Positions 1 to 6,219 of a DNA stretch of 8,033 nt are shown piece after piece (position 1 is the stretch's first letter; the number at the start of each line of letters is the position of its first letter). The stretch covers positions 1 to 8,033 of the forward strand of contig JBHEMK010000043.1 in assembly GCA_046262635.1 (NCBI GenBank). The letters are read 5' to 3'. A model generated the notes under the pieces. That model did not search any database. It saw nothing but the letters and a program-made list of their open reading frames with translations, and was not told where the DNA came from. Made by a program: the position numbers and the translations under genes. The stretch is from JBHEMK01 sp046262635. GTDB lineage: Bacteria > Actinomycetota > Thermoleophilia > Gaiellales > Gaiellaceae.

Positions 1-231
1 TTGTCGTCCGATGCACCCGAAGCGAGCGAGCCGGTCACCTCGCGCTTCCCGCTCCCGCTGCACCAAATCGGCATCCCCGCGATGGGACTCGTGCTGCTCG
101 ACTACTGCTCCGTCGAGGAGCTCGCCGCTCGCTGCCGCGAGGTCGGGCGGTACGAGTTCCTGTTCGTCGCGGCGCCGCTGTCGCTCCCCGGTGGCACCGG
201 CTCGCCGGTCAACCCGCTCGCGGTGCTCTAA
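1..231 (+). CDS. Cyclase family protein (kynurenine formamidase-like), C-terminal fragment
   Basis: The frame is open from the first base and ends at TAA (229-231), giving 76 residues that are the tail of a longer protein cut by the window edge. The TTG at base 1 is probably internal. The fragment resembles the C-terminus of cyclase-family (PF04199) proteins: a Pro-Leu-His-Gln segment, a 'G-I-P-A-M-G-L-V-L-L' strand where family members usually have a 'NGIYILENL'-like strand, a Val-Glu-Glu-Leu-Ala helix, then 'YEFLFVAAPLSLPGGTGSP' with the family's closing Gly-Thr-Gly-Ser-Pro and a final Pro-Leu-Ala-Val-Leu. Characterised members are metal-dependent amide or lactone hydrolases such as kynurenine formamidase. 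The metal-binding HxGTHxDxPxH motif is N-terminal and not visible here, so activity cannot be judged. It runs tail to tail into the minus-strand metallo-hydrolase with only 3 bases between the stop codons. Confidence 0.8.
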   Translation: MSSDAPEASEPVTSRFPLPLHQIGIPAMGLVLLDYCSVEELAARCREVGRYEFLFVAAPLSLPGGTGSPVNPLAVL

Positions 232-243
232 CCCTCAGAGGGT
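229..243. terminator. Small inverted repeat at the convergent stop codons
   Basis: ACCCT (231-235) and AGGGT (239-243) form a perfect 5-bp stem with a 3-base loop. It sits on the stop codons of both converging genes (TAA 229-231 plus strand; TGA 235-237 minus strand). Neither side has a proper T tract: AAAA follows on the plus strand, and TTAG follows on the minus strand. It may be a weak bidirectional terminator or chance; the position is the main argument. Confidence 0.3.
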
Positions 244-1227
244 AAAACGGGTGCCGACGCAGCTCGGGATGAAGGCGTCCGGGAACGTCGCCGCGAGCCG
301 CTGGATCGCACGCCAGCCCGTGCAGTGCGTCGCAACGATCACCTCGGGCTCGAGCTCGGCGAATGCCGCGCACACGGCCGGGATGAGCGGCTCGAAGATC
401 GGGCCGCTGAGGTGGAAGCCGCCGACCGCCGCATAGATCTTGTCGATTCCCGTCAGCTTCCGCGCGTAGCGCAGCGTGTTGACGATGCCCGAGTGACCGC
501 AGCCCGTGAGGACGACGAGTCCCTTGTGGCGGACGTTCAGTAAGAGCGCCTGGTCGTCGAGGACGAGTGGATCGGGCTCCCACGACCCATGGTGGAACGC
601 CTCCTGCAGAGGGAAGCCGCGCTCGAACTCAGTCGCCCGGTCGACCTCGCCCGTGACGAGGAGACAGCCGTCGAGCAGAAACGAAGGCTGGCGCTGCTCG
701 ACGATCTCGAACCCGGCGCCCTCGAGCGCCGAGCGGCTCGTCGAAGGCAGCTCCCACGGGTCGCGCCCCGGTAGAACCAGGCGCCTCCGGTTCCAGAACT
801 CAGGATGGATGACGACCGGGAGGTTCGAGCGTCCGACGGCCCGGACGAATCCGTCCAGGCCCGTCGTGTGGTCGAAGTGGCCGTGGCTGAGGACGATCGC
901 CTCGATGTCGGTCGGGTCCAGCTGGAGAAAGCGCATGTTGTGGACGAGACCGTCCGGGCTGACGCCCGCGTCGAAGAGGACGCGACGCTGCCGGCCATCG
1001 ACGGTGAGGGTGACGAGCGCCGAGAATCCGTGCTCGCCGCGAAGCTGCTCGACGACCTCGCGCCCCTCCAGCGTGCTCGCCGGGCGACGAGGTGCAGCCG
1101 GCGACGTGAACGGAAAGCGCTTCGCCGGACCCTCGTCCGGCATGAAGACATCGGTGAGGTTGTCGACCAGAATCGCGATCTCGACCTGGTCGACCGGCTG
1201 AAGCGCTATCGAGTCCAAGTTCTTCAA
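235..1227 (-). CDS. MBL-fold metallo-hydrolase, 7,8-dihydropterin-6-yl-methyl-4-(beta-D-ribofuranosyl)aminobenzene-5'-phosphate synthase-like
   Basis: An intact 330-residue protein of the metallo-beta-lactamase fold. The zinc-site motif S-H-G-H-F-D-H (residues 114-120, HxHxDH) is complete. Further candidate metal ligands are His245 in TGCGHSG (241-247) and His301 in ATHC (299-302); GGFHL (269-273) is also typical. The early 'ILVDNLTD' segment, the Cys-Gly-His-Ser-Gly motif and the C-terminal ATHCTGW are hallmarks of the COG1237 group, which databases label by similarity as a dihydropterin-RFAP synthase. That reaction belongs to methanopterin biology and is unlikely to be the true activity here; hydrolysis of some ester, lactone or phosphodiester is the safer statement. 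No signal peptide is seen, so it is probably cytoplasmic. The start is TTG (1225-1227); no other start lies between it and the upstream in-frame TGA (1264-1266 on the plus strand). No clear Shine-Dalgarno precedes it. Confidence 0.88.
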   Translation of the reverse strand: MKNLDSIALQPVDQVEIAILVDNLTDVFMPDEGPAKRFPFTSPAAPRRPASTLEGREVVEQLRGEHGFSALVTLTVDGRQRRVLFDAGVSPDGLVHNMRFLQLDPTDIEAIVLSHGHFDHTTGLDGFVRAVGRSNLPVVIHPEFWNRRRLVLPGRDPWELPSTSRSALEGAGFEIVEQRQPSFLLDGCLLVTGEVDRATEFERGFPLQEAFHHGSWEPDPLVLDDQALLLNVRHKGLVVLTGCGHSGIVNTLRYARKLTGIDKIYAAVGGFHLSGPIFEPLIPAVCAAFAELEPEVIVATHCTGWRAIQRLAATFPDAFIPSCVGTRFTL

Positions 1228-1242
1228 GAGAGAAGTCCGTTC

Positions 1243-1272
1243 TTGACGATGGACGCCGTGCGATCATACGAT
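1243..1272 (+). promoter_or_regulatory. Candidate sigma70-type promoter giving a leaderless SnoaL-like mRNA
   Basis: TTGACG (1243-1248) and TACGAT (1267-1272) are separated by 18 bases. The first matches five of six positions of TTGACA; the second has the TAnnnT core. The -10 box ends 7 bases before the ATG at 1280, so transcription should start at or next to the start codon. No Shine-Dalgarno precedes that ATG, which agrees with a leaderless transcript. This would be the main promoter of the plus-strand operon. Confidence 0.55.
1263..1268 (-). promoter_or_regulatory. Candidate -10 box for the minus-strand metallo-hydrolase
   Basis: Read on the minus strand, bases 1268-1263 give TATGAT, five of six matches to TATAAT. 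Transcription would begin near 1256, leaving a leader of about 29 bases before the TTG start. No good -35 hexamer is found at 16-18 bases. It overlaps the plus-strand -10 box (1267-1272), so the divergent genes may compete for polymerase. Confidence 0.35.
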
Positions 1273-1279
1273 CTACGTC

Positions 1280-1648
1280 ATGGAGTCGCCGCGCGAGGTC
1301 GCCGAGTCGTACTGGGCAGCAGAATGTCGCCGTGACCTACAGGCCGTGCTCGACCACTACCACGAGGACGCGGTCGTCTACGGGCCCACCGGCGAGGGTT
1401 TGCGCGGCCACGAGGCAATCGCGAGCTTCTACGCCGACGAGATCCGCGACTACCCCGGGCTCGAGGTGAGGATCGTCCACGAGATCGCGAACGGTGACGA
1501 GGCGGCGCTCGAATGGGAGGCCGTGCTCGTCGACCACGACGACGTGCGGCACCCGTTCCGCGGCGTCAACATCGTCCGGGTACGGGACGGGAAGTTCGCC
1601 GAGGTGCACGCGTACTTCGATCCGACGGCGGTTGAGCAAACAGGCTAA
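1280..1648 (+). CDS. SnoaL-like / NTF2-fold family protein
   Basis: A 122-residue intact protein, the usual size for a single-domain NTF2-like (SnoaL-like) alpha+beta barrel. Typical features in order: an N-terminal helix with 'VAESYWAA' (7-14), 'VLDHYHEDAVVYGP' (23-36) where the first strand follows the helix, 'GHEAIASFYADEI' (43-55), a central strand around 'EAALEWEAVLVD' (74-85), 'FRGVNIVRVRDGKFAEVHAYFD' across 93-114, ending shortly after. The family covers small-ligand isomerases, cyclases and hydrolases as well as catalytically silent binding proteins, so the reaction cannot be named. His25, His28 and Asp30 near the pocket mouth are candidate functional residues, but this is inference. 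The ATG at 1280 has a well-placed promoter and no ribosome site. Its last 17 bases overlap the start of the glycosidase gene, so it is the first gene of the operon. Confidence 0.8.
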   Translation: MESPREVAESYWAAECRRDLQAVLDHYHEDAVVYGPTGEGLRGHEAIASFYADEIRDYPGLEVRIVHEIANGDEAALEWEAVLVDHDDVRHPFRGVNIVRVRDGKFAEVHAYFDPTAVEQTG

Positions 1649-3965
1649 GAAGGCCTGGGGCGGCGGCTGGCACGGGCGCTGGATCTGGGACCGCGAGCCG
1701 GAGGAAGCCTATTGGTGGCGCACGACGGGGGCCGACGAACATCTCGTCTTCCTCAGGCGTTCCTTCGAGCTCGCTGAGGTACCGACAAGCGTTCCGGCGC
1801 GCGCCACGTGCGACTCGCGCTACGTCCTCTCGGTCAATGGCATCCAACTCGGCCGCGGGCCGATCCGCAGCGAGCCCGAGTTCCTCGGCTGGGACGAGTA
1901 CGACCTCGCGCCCCATCTGACAGAGGGCCGCAACGTCGTCGTCGCCCTCTGTCGCTACTACGGCCGGCCCGGCCCCTGGTGGCTGCCGGCGTCCCCGCTC
2001 GGCACGCTCGGCCGCGGATCGTTCTGCTTCGAGACCGAGCCCTCCTCGGGCGTCGACATCGCGACCGATCCGAGCTGGCGCGCCGCTCCCGCACCGTGGA
2101 TCCCGGCGGCCGGCGGCACCATGCACGGCCTTCCCCCGGAGGTCGTCGACGGCCGCCGCTCGCCGCACGACATCCACGATCCCGCCGCCGACGAGAGCCA
2201 GTGGCCGAAGGCGGTCGTGCTCGCCGGTCGCGGCCACGGCACCGTGCTCGACCGACCGCCCGCTGCGCCGTATTCCATGCCACTGAGGCGGCCGATCCCG
2301 CAGCTCGAGTCGATCGTGCACGCGCCACGGCCGCTGCTCCGCGGTGAGCCACTGCGCGCGGAGCTCCTCGACAGTCCCGTGGCTACGTGGGCCGGCGCCG
2401 CGCTCGACGGCGAGGGGAAGCGGCTGATCTCCGTCTGGGACGTCGGGCAGCTCTGCCTCGGGCACATCACCCTGACGGTCGCCGCCCCCGCGGGCTCGGT
2501 CGTCGACGTCGTCGCCGGCGAGGACGTGCGCGGTGACGGCCTGCCCGAGACGAGGCCGCGCGAATGGAGCGCGCGGTACCTCGCCGCCGGTGGGCCCGCA
2601 GAGACCACGTTTTTCGACCCGGTCGGGTTCCGCTTCGTCGCGGCGCACTACCCACCCGGCGCGGAGGTCTCGGTCAGCGTCGAGGAAACCCGGTATCCGC
2701 GACCGGCCGGCGCGACGTTCGAGTGCGACGATGGTCACCTCACGGGGCTCTGGACCGCTGGCGCGCGCACCGTCGACGTCTGCTCGACCGACGCCTTCCT
2801 CGACTGTCCGGGCCGCGAACAGCGGGCCTGGATCGCCGACGCATACGTGCAGATCCTCGTCTCGCTCGTCACTAATCCGGACCGGCGGCTCGTTCGTCAC
2901 CACATCGACCTGACCTCGCGGAGCAGGTTCGCGAGCGGCCTGCTCGCGGGCGCCGCTGCCTGCGACTTCGCACGCATCGGCTTCACGATGCCCGAGTACT
3001 CGCTGCACTGGATCCGCTCGCTGGCCGCATACTGGCGCTACGCGAGGGACGAGACATTCGTGCGCGGGCTCTTGCCGGTCGCCGAAGGAATCATCGGACG
3101 CTACGAGGCGCAACGGGCCGAAAGCGGCCTCCTCGAGGACTTCCCGGGCTGGGTCTTCCTCGACTGGGCCCAGAACGATCGGGACTTCGTGACCGGTGCA
3201 CACGACGCGCTGTACGCGGCCGCCTTAGCGGACTACGCGGAGCTGCCGGGCGCTCACGGCGTCGGCGATCTCCTCTCGCGCACCGCCGACGCGTTCGAGG
3301 CGCTCTGGGATGCCGAGCGCCACATCTACGTCGACGCACTCGGCCGCGACCGTCGAAGTCGCCGGATGAGCCAGCACACGAACGCCGCTGCCCTGGTTGC
3401 GGGAATCGTGCCGGCTGACCGAGTAGAGACGCTGATCGAGCGGATCACGCGCCCGGACGGCCGGCTCGTCGTGACGGCGAATCCGGCGGTGTTCCGTGCC
3501 GGGCCCGACGCGCACGATCGCATCCCCGTCTTCCAGTACCAGGCGCCCGAGAACTTCGACGAGGAGCGTGACGTCGTCGCCGCACAACCGTGGTTCTGCC
3601 GCTTCCTGCACGAGGCGCTCTTCAGGTACGGGCGCCGCGACCTGATCTTGGAGAGCCTGCGCCGCTGGGAGCTCGACCCGGAGCGGGGAACGCTGCAGGA
3701 GTTCTGGGACGCCGCGCCCGGGGCTTCGAGCCGCTGCCACGGCTGGTCGGCGAGCCCGACGTACGACCTGACGACGTACGTGCTCGGCGTGCGCCCGGCA
3801 GGGCCGGGCTACGCCGGCGGTGCGATCGTCGACCCCTACCTCGGGCCCCTCGCGCGCGCGGCCGGGCGGGTGCCGACTCCACGGGGCTGGCTCGCGGTCT
3901 CTGTCGACGGGTCCGAGGTGACCGTCGACGCACCCGACGGCCTGGAGGTCAAGGTCCTGCAGTGA
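1632..3965 (+). CDS. Alpha-L-rhamnosidase-like glycoside hydrolase (GH78-type)
   Basis: A 777-residue protein. An N-terminal beta-sandwich (about 17-115) opens with W-I-W and an F-L-R-R-S-F strand and carries 'CDSRYVLSVNGIQLGRGP'; a second beta domain spans about 245-370; an (alpha/alpha)6 barrel runs from about 365 to 715; a C-terminal beta domain closes the protein. The barrel contains D391-C-P-G-R-E396-Q-R-A-W-I-A-D403, whose D-x4-E-x6-D spacing fits the rhamnose-contacting acids of GH78 enzymes. E690 in T-L-Q-E-F-W is the candidate general base, and CHGWSASPTYDL (702-713) is typical of the family. It would release terminal rhamnose or a similar sugar from glycosides. No signal peptide is seen, so it should be cytoplasmic and act on imported glycosides. 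The frame is open from ATG 1494, but the stretch before 1632 is antisense-like and lies inside the SnoaL gene; TTG 1632 is the only other start before the conserved domain. It overlaps the gene upstream by 17 bases. The exact sugar is uncertain. Confidence 0.82.
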   Translation: MSKQAKKAWGGGWHGRWIWDREPEEAYWWRTTGADEHLVFLRRSFELAEVPTSVPARATCDSRYVLSVNGIQLGRGPIRSEPEFLGWDEYDLAPHLTEGRNVVVALCRYYGRPGPWWLPASPLGTLGRGSFCFETEPSSGVDIATDPSWRAAPAPWIPAAGGTMHGLPPEVVDGRRSPHDIHDPAADESQWPKAVVLAGRGHGTVLDRPPAAPYSMPLRRPIPQLESIVHAPRPLLRGEPLRAELLDSPVATWAGAALDGEGKRLISVWDVGQLCLGHITLTVAAPAGSVVDVVAGEDVRGDGLPETRPREWSARYLAAGGPAETTFFDPVGFRFVAAHYPPGAEVSVSVEETRYPRPAGATFECDDGHLTGLWTAGARTVDVCSTDAFLDCPGREQRAWIADAYVQILVSLVTNPDRRLVRHHIDLTSRSRFASGLLAGAAACDFARIGFTMPEYSLHWIRSLAAYWRYARDETFVRGLLPVAEGIIGRYEAQRAESGLLEDFPGWVFLDWAQNDRDFVTGAHDALYAAALADYAELPGAHGVGDLLSRTADAFEALWDAERHIYVDALGRDRRSRRMSQHTNAAALVAGIVPADRVETLIERITRPDGRLVVTANPAVFRAGPDAHDRIPVFQYQAPENFDEERDVVAAQPWFCRFLHEALFRYGRRDLILESLRRWELDPERGTLQEFWDAAPGASSRCHGWSASPTYDLTTYVLGVRPAGPGYAGGAIVDPYLGPLARAAGRVPTPRGWLAVSVDGSEVTVDAPDGLEVKVLQ
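3944..3954 (+). promoter_or_regulatory. Ribosome binding site before the lactonase GTG
   Basis: GGAGG (3944-3948) followed by AAGG (3951-3954) lies 7-13 bases ahead of GTG 3962, inside the end of the glycosidase gene. It supports GTG 3962 as the ancestral start of the now broken lactonase; that start overlaps the glycosidase stop as GTGA. Confidence 0.5.
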
Positions 3966-4836
3966 CCGCCGCTGCGGGGCCGAAGGTCGAGCTGGTCCCT
4001 CGACTCGCGCGCCGCGGTCGGCGAGGGACCTGTGTGAGACGCGCTGCGGGGAAAGCTGCTCTGGATCGACATCCCCGCGGGCGTCGTGCACCGCTTCGAC
4101 CCGGCGACCGGGCTCCACGAGGAGCTCGAGGTCGGGCAGCCGGTCGTGCCGTCGCGCTGCGCGGGCGCGGCGGGCTCGCACTGGCGCTGCGCGACGGCTT
4201 CGGGCTCGTCGACGAAGGCGGCGACGTGGTGGACGTCGTCCGGGAGGTCGAGGCGGACGATCCTGCTGCACGGATGAAGACGGCGCGGGCCAACGCGCGG
4301 GCAGATGCTGGGCGGGAATGGCGTTGGCGATGACGCCGGGAACCGGATTGCTCTAGCGGCTCGATCCGGACCTGCACGTCGAGACGGTGCTCAGCGGCTT
4401 GACGATCTCGAACGGGATCGGCTGATCTCCCGGCGACGAGGTGATGTACCTCGTCGACAGCAGCACGCAGAGCGTCGACGCCTTCGACTTCGACGCGGCC
4501 GCCGGCACGATCGCGAACCGCCGGCGCCTGATCGACGTGCCCGCCGGGGCCGGGCTGCCGGACGGTCTCGCAGTTGACGAGGACGGCCGGCTCTGGATTG
4601 CGCTCTGGGGTGGATGGGCGTGCGGTGCTACCTCCCGAACGGAAAGCTCGACGGCGTGGTGGAGCTTCCGGCCGAGCTGGTGACGAGCTGTGCGTTCGGC
4701 GGCGGGAGCCTCCAGCTCTCGTGACGACCGCTCGCGCGGGAACTCCACCGGCGTCGAGCACCAGCCGTACGCCGGCGGGGTCTTCCGGGTCCGGCCCGGC
4801 TGCCGCGGAAGAAGCGCGCCTCGATTTGGCGCCTGA
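3962..4836 (+). pseudogene. SMP-30/gluconolactonase/LRE family sugar lactonase, multiply frameshifted pseudogene
   Basis: Joining reading frames rebuilds about 290 residues, the normal length of an SMP-30 family lactonase. Recognisable pieces in order: 'GPKVELV', 'LDSRAAVGEGPV', 'GKLLWIDIPAGVVHRFDP', 'GGLALALRDGFGLVDEGG', 'RMNDGAGQRAGRCWAG', 'RLDPDLHVETVLSGLTISNG', 'MYLVDSSTQSVDAFDFD', 'LPDGLAVDEDGRLWIALWGG', 'CYLPNGKLDGVVELPAELV', 'VTTAR', 'AGGVFRVRPG'. The expected metal ligands are still encoded (Glu of GEGP, Asn of SNG, Asp of PDG). Frame breaks lie near 3997-3999 (+1), 4145-4147 (-1), 4278 (-1), 4620 (-1), 4716-4721 (-1) and between 4736 and 4756. In-frame stops are TGA 4035 (for Trp of GPVWD), TAG 4354 (for Tyr) and TGA 4423 (for Trp). 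The terminal TGA is 4834-4836. The intact family opens sugar lactones to aldonic acids. Its GTG start overlaps the glycosidase stop, so it was once coupled to it. The lesions cluster here, while flanking genes are clean. Confidence 0.88.
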
Positions 4837-4854
4837 GCAGAAGAACCGTATTCT
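4826..4854 (+). promoter_or_regulatory. Candidate promoter of the alpha/beta hydrolase gene
   Basis: TTGGCG (4826-4831) and TATTCT (4849-4854) are 17 bases apart, at the very end of the dead lactonase gene. The -10 box ends 9 bases before ATG 4864, so the leader would be at most a few bases, again near leaderless. It could keep the hydrolase expressed although the upstream gene is broken. Only about half of the -35 positions match consensus. Confidence 0.35.
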
Positions 4855-4863
4855 GCTCTAGCG

Positions 4864-6219
4864 ATGCCGCTGACCCCCCATTCCGAATCCGGCCCCTCGT
4901 CCCGGGGCGGGCAGTACGCGATCGAGGCGCCGGCGGAGTGGAACGGGACGCTGCTCCTGTTCACGCGAGGCCTGCCGATGAGCCGCGACGACAGGCCGTT
5001 CGACGCTCGCGATCCCCTGGTCGCGAACCTGCTCGCCGACGGGTATGCCGTGGCCGGCGTCGGTGGGCCGATGTTCTGGCCGCTCGAGCAGACCTTTGCG
5101 AACGCGACCGCGCTGCTCGACCGCTTCGAGGCCGAGGTCGGCAAGCCGGAGCGCACGATCGCGTGGGGCTTCTCGATCGGGGGAATCATGACGGCCGGCC
5201 TGGTGGAGCTCTTCCCGGAACGACTGTCGGGAGCACTACCGCTCTGCGGCAACCTCGCCGGCGCGGTGGGAATCCACAACCGGGAGCTCGACATGGCCTT
5301 CGTCGTGCAGGCGCTGCTCGGCCCGGACTCGGGACTCGAGATCGCCCGGATCTCCGACCCGGCCGGGAACCTGCGCGTCGCGTCGGGGCTGCTCGAGGAC
5401 GCGCAGCGCTCGCCTCAGGGCCGCGCGCGGCTCGGACTCGCTGCGGCGGTCGGAGGTATTCCCGGTTGGTACGACCCCCACTCCGCCGAGCCCGCGGCCG
5501 ACGACTACGCAGAGCGGCTGCGCAACCAGGTGCGCTGGTTCGAGGAGCCCGGCTTCCTGGTGTTCTTCATGATGCGCGCGGACGTCGAGCGGCAGGCCGG
5601 CGGCAACCCTTCGTGGAACGACGGCGTCGATTACGGCGATCTCCTGAGCCGGTCGGCCGGCAGGGCCGAGGTCGAGGCGCTCTACGGGACCGCCGGGCTC
5701 GACCTCGCCGCCGATCTCGGCGCGCTCGCAGCCGCTCCGCGGGTTGCCGCCGACCCCGAGGCCGTCGCCTATCTCGAGCGCCACATCGTCTTCTCCGGCG
5801 ACCTCGGCGGCGTGCCGGTCCTCACGCTGCACACCACCGGCGACGGGCTCGTCCAGCCGGACAACGAGGACGCCTACCGCGACGTTGTCGAATCGGCGGG
5901 CCAGCAGGAGCTGCTGCGCCAGCTCTACCTCCACCGTGGCGGACACTGCACGCACTCGATCGCCGAGTTCCTCGTCAGCCTCCGTGCGCTCGAAACGCGT
6001 ATCGAGACCGGCGAGTGGCCCACGCTCGAGCCGGAGACCCTCAACGCGGCTGCGGCCGCGCTCGGCGAGGAGCTGAACGTTCTCTCGCGCGGCGGCGGTG
6101 CCGCGGCACCCGCGTTCGTCGACTTCGAGCCGGGAGCGTTCTCGCGGCCCCACGACGCCCGGTCTCAGGCGAGCAACTCCGCCTCGATGGGCACCTCTTC
6201 GTCCGCGTCCACTTTGTAG
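4864..6219 (+). CDS. Alpha/beta hydrolase (serine esterase/peptidase-like)
   Basis: A 451-residue protein with an alpha/beta-hydrolase fold. The opening 'YAIEAPAEWNGTLLLFTRG' (18-36) is the typical first strand with oxyanion loop. The nucleophile elbow is W-G-F-S-I-G-G (101-107) with Ser104. The acid is probably Asp327 in 'LHTTGDGLVQPDNEDAY' (322-338) and the base His361 in 'HRGGHCTHS' (357-365). A long cap or insert (about 135-290) separates nucleophile and acid. The segment 'TRIETGEWPTLEPETLN' (378-394) is the usual end of this group. The last roughly 25 residues, rich in Ser and Ala, are encoded antisense to the peptidase on the other strand and look like read-through rather than conserved protein. 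No signal peptide is visible from ATG 4864, the first start in the frame. The substrate is unknown; a carboxylic ester is the reasonable guess, perhaps acyl groups on the glycosides handled by the operon. The gene starts 27 bases after the dead lactonase. Confidence 0.83.
   Translation: MPLTPHSESGPSSRGGQYAIEAPAEWNGTLLLFTRGLPMSRDDRPFDARDPLVANLLADGYAVAGVGGPMFWPLEQTFANATALLDRFEAEVGKPERTIAWGFSIGGIMTAGLVELFPERLSGALPLCGNLAGAVGIHNRELDMAFVVQALLGPDSGLEIARISDPAGNLRVASGLLEDAQRSPQGRARLGLAAAVGGIPGWYDPHSAEPAADDYAERLRNQVRWFEEPGFLVFFMMRADVERQAGGNPSWNDGVDYGDLLSRSAGRAEVEALYGTAGLDLAADLGALAAAPRVAADPEAVAYLERHIVFSGDLGGVPVLTLHTTGDGLVQPDNEDAYRDVVESAGQQELLRQLYLHRGGHCTHSIAEFLVSLRALETRIETGEWPTLEPETLNAAAAALGEELNVLSRGGGAAAPAFVDFEPGAFSRPHDARSQASNSASMGTSSSASTL

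Noticed and set aside
1566..3203. A 545-codon minus-strand open frame antisense to the glycosidase gene
   Set aside because: It has no recognisable domain, and it follows from GC-rich codon positions of the real plus-strand gene, which has clear family motifs.
4035..4425. TGA read as Trp (alternative genetic code)
   Set aside because: Two TGA codons sit at Trp positions, but the same gene also has frameshifts and a TAG, and intact neighbours end in TGA where family length predicts a stop.
4353..5294. A 313-codon minus-strand open frame over the lactonase pseudogene and hydrolase start
   Set aside because: Its product is Ser/Pro/Arg-rich without domain signal, while the plus strand gives lactonase motifs across the same bases.
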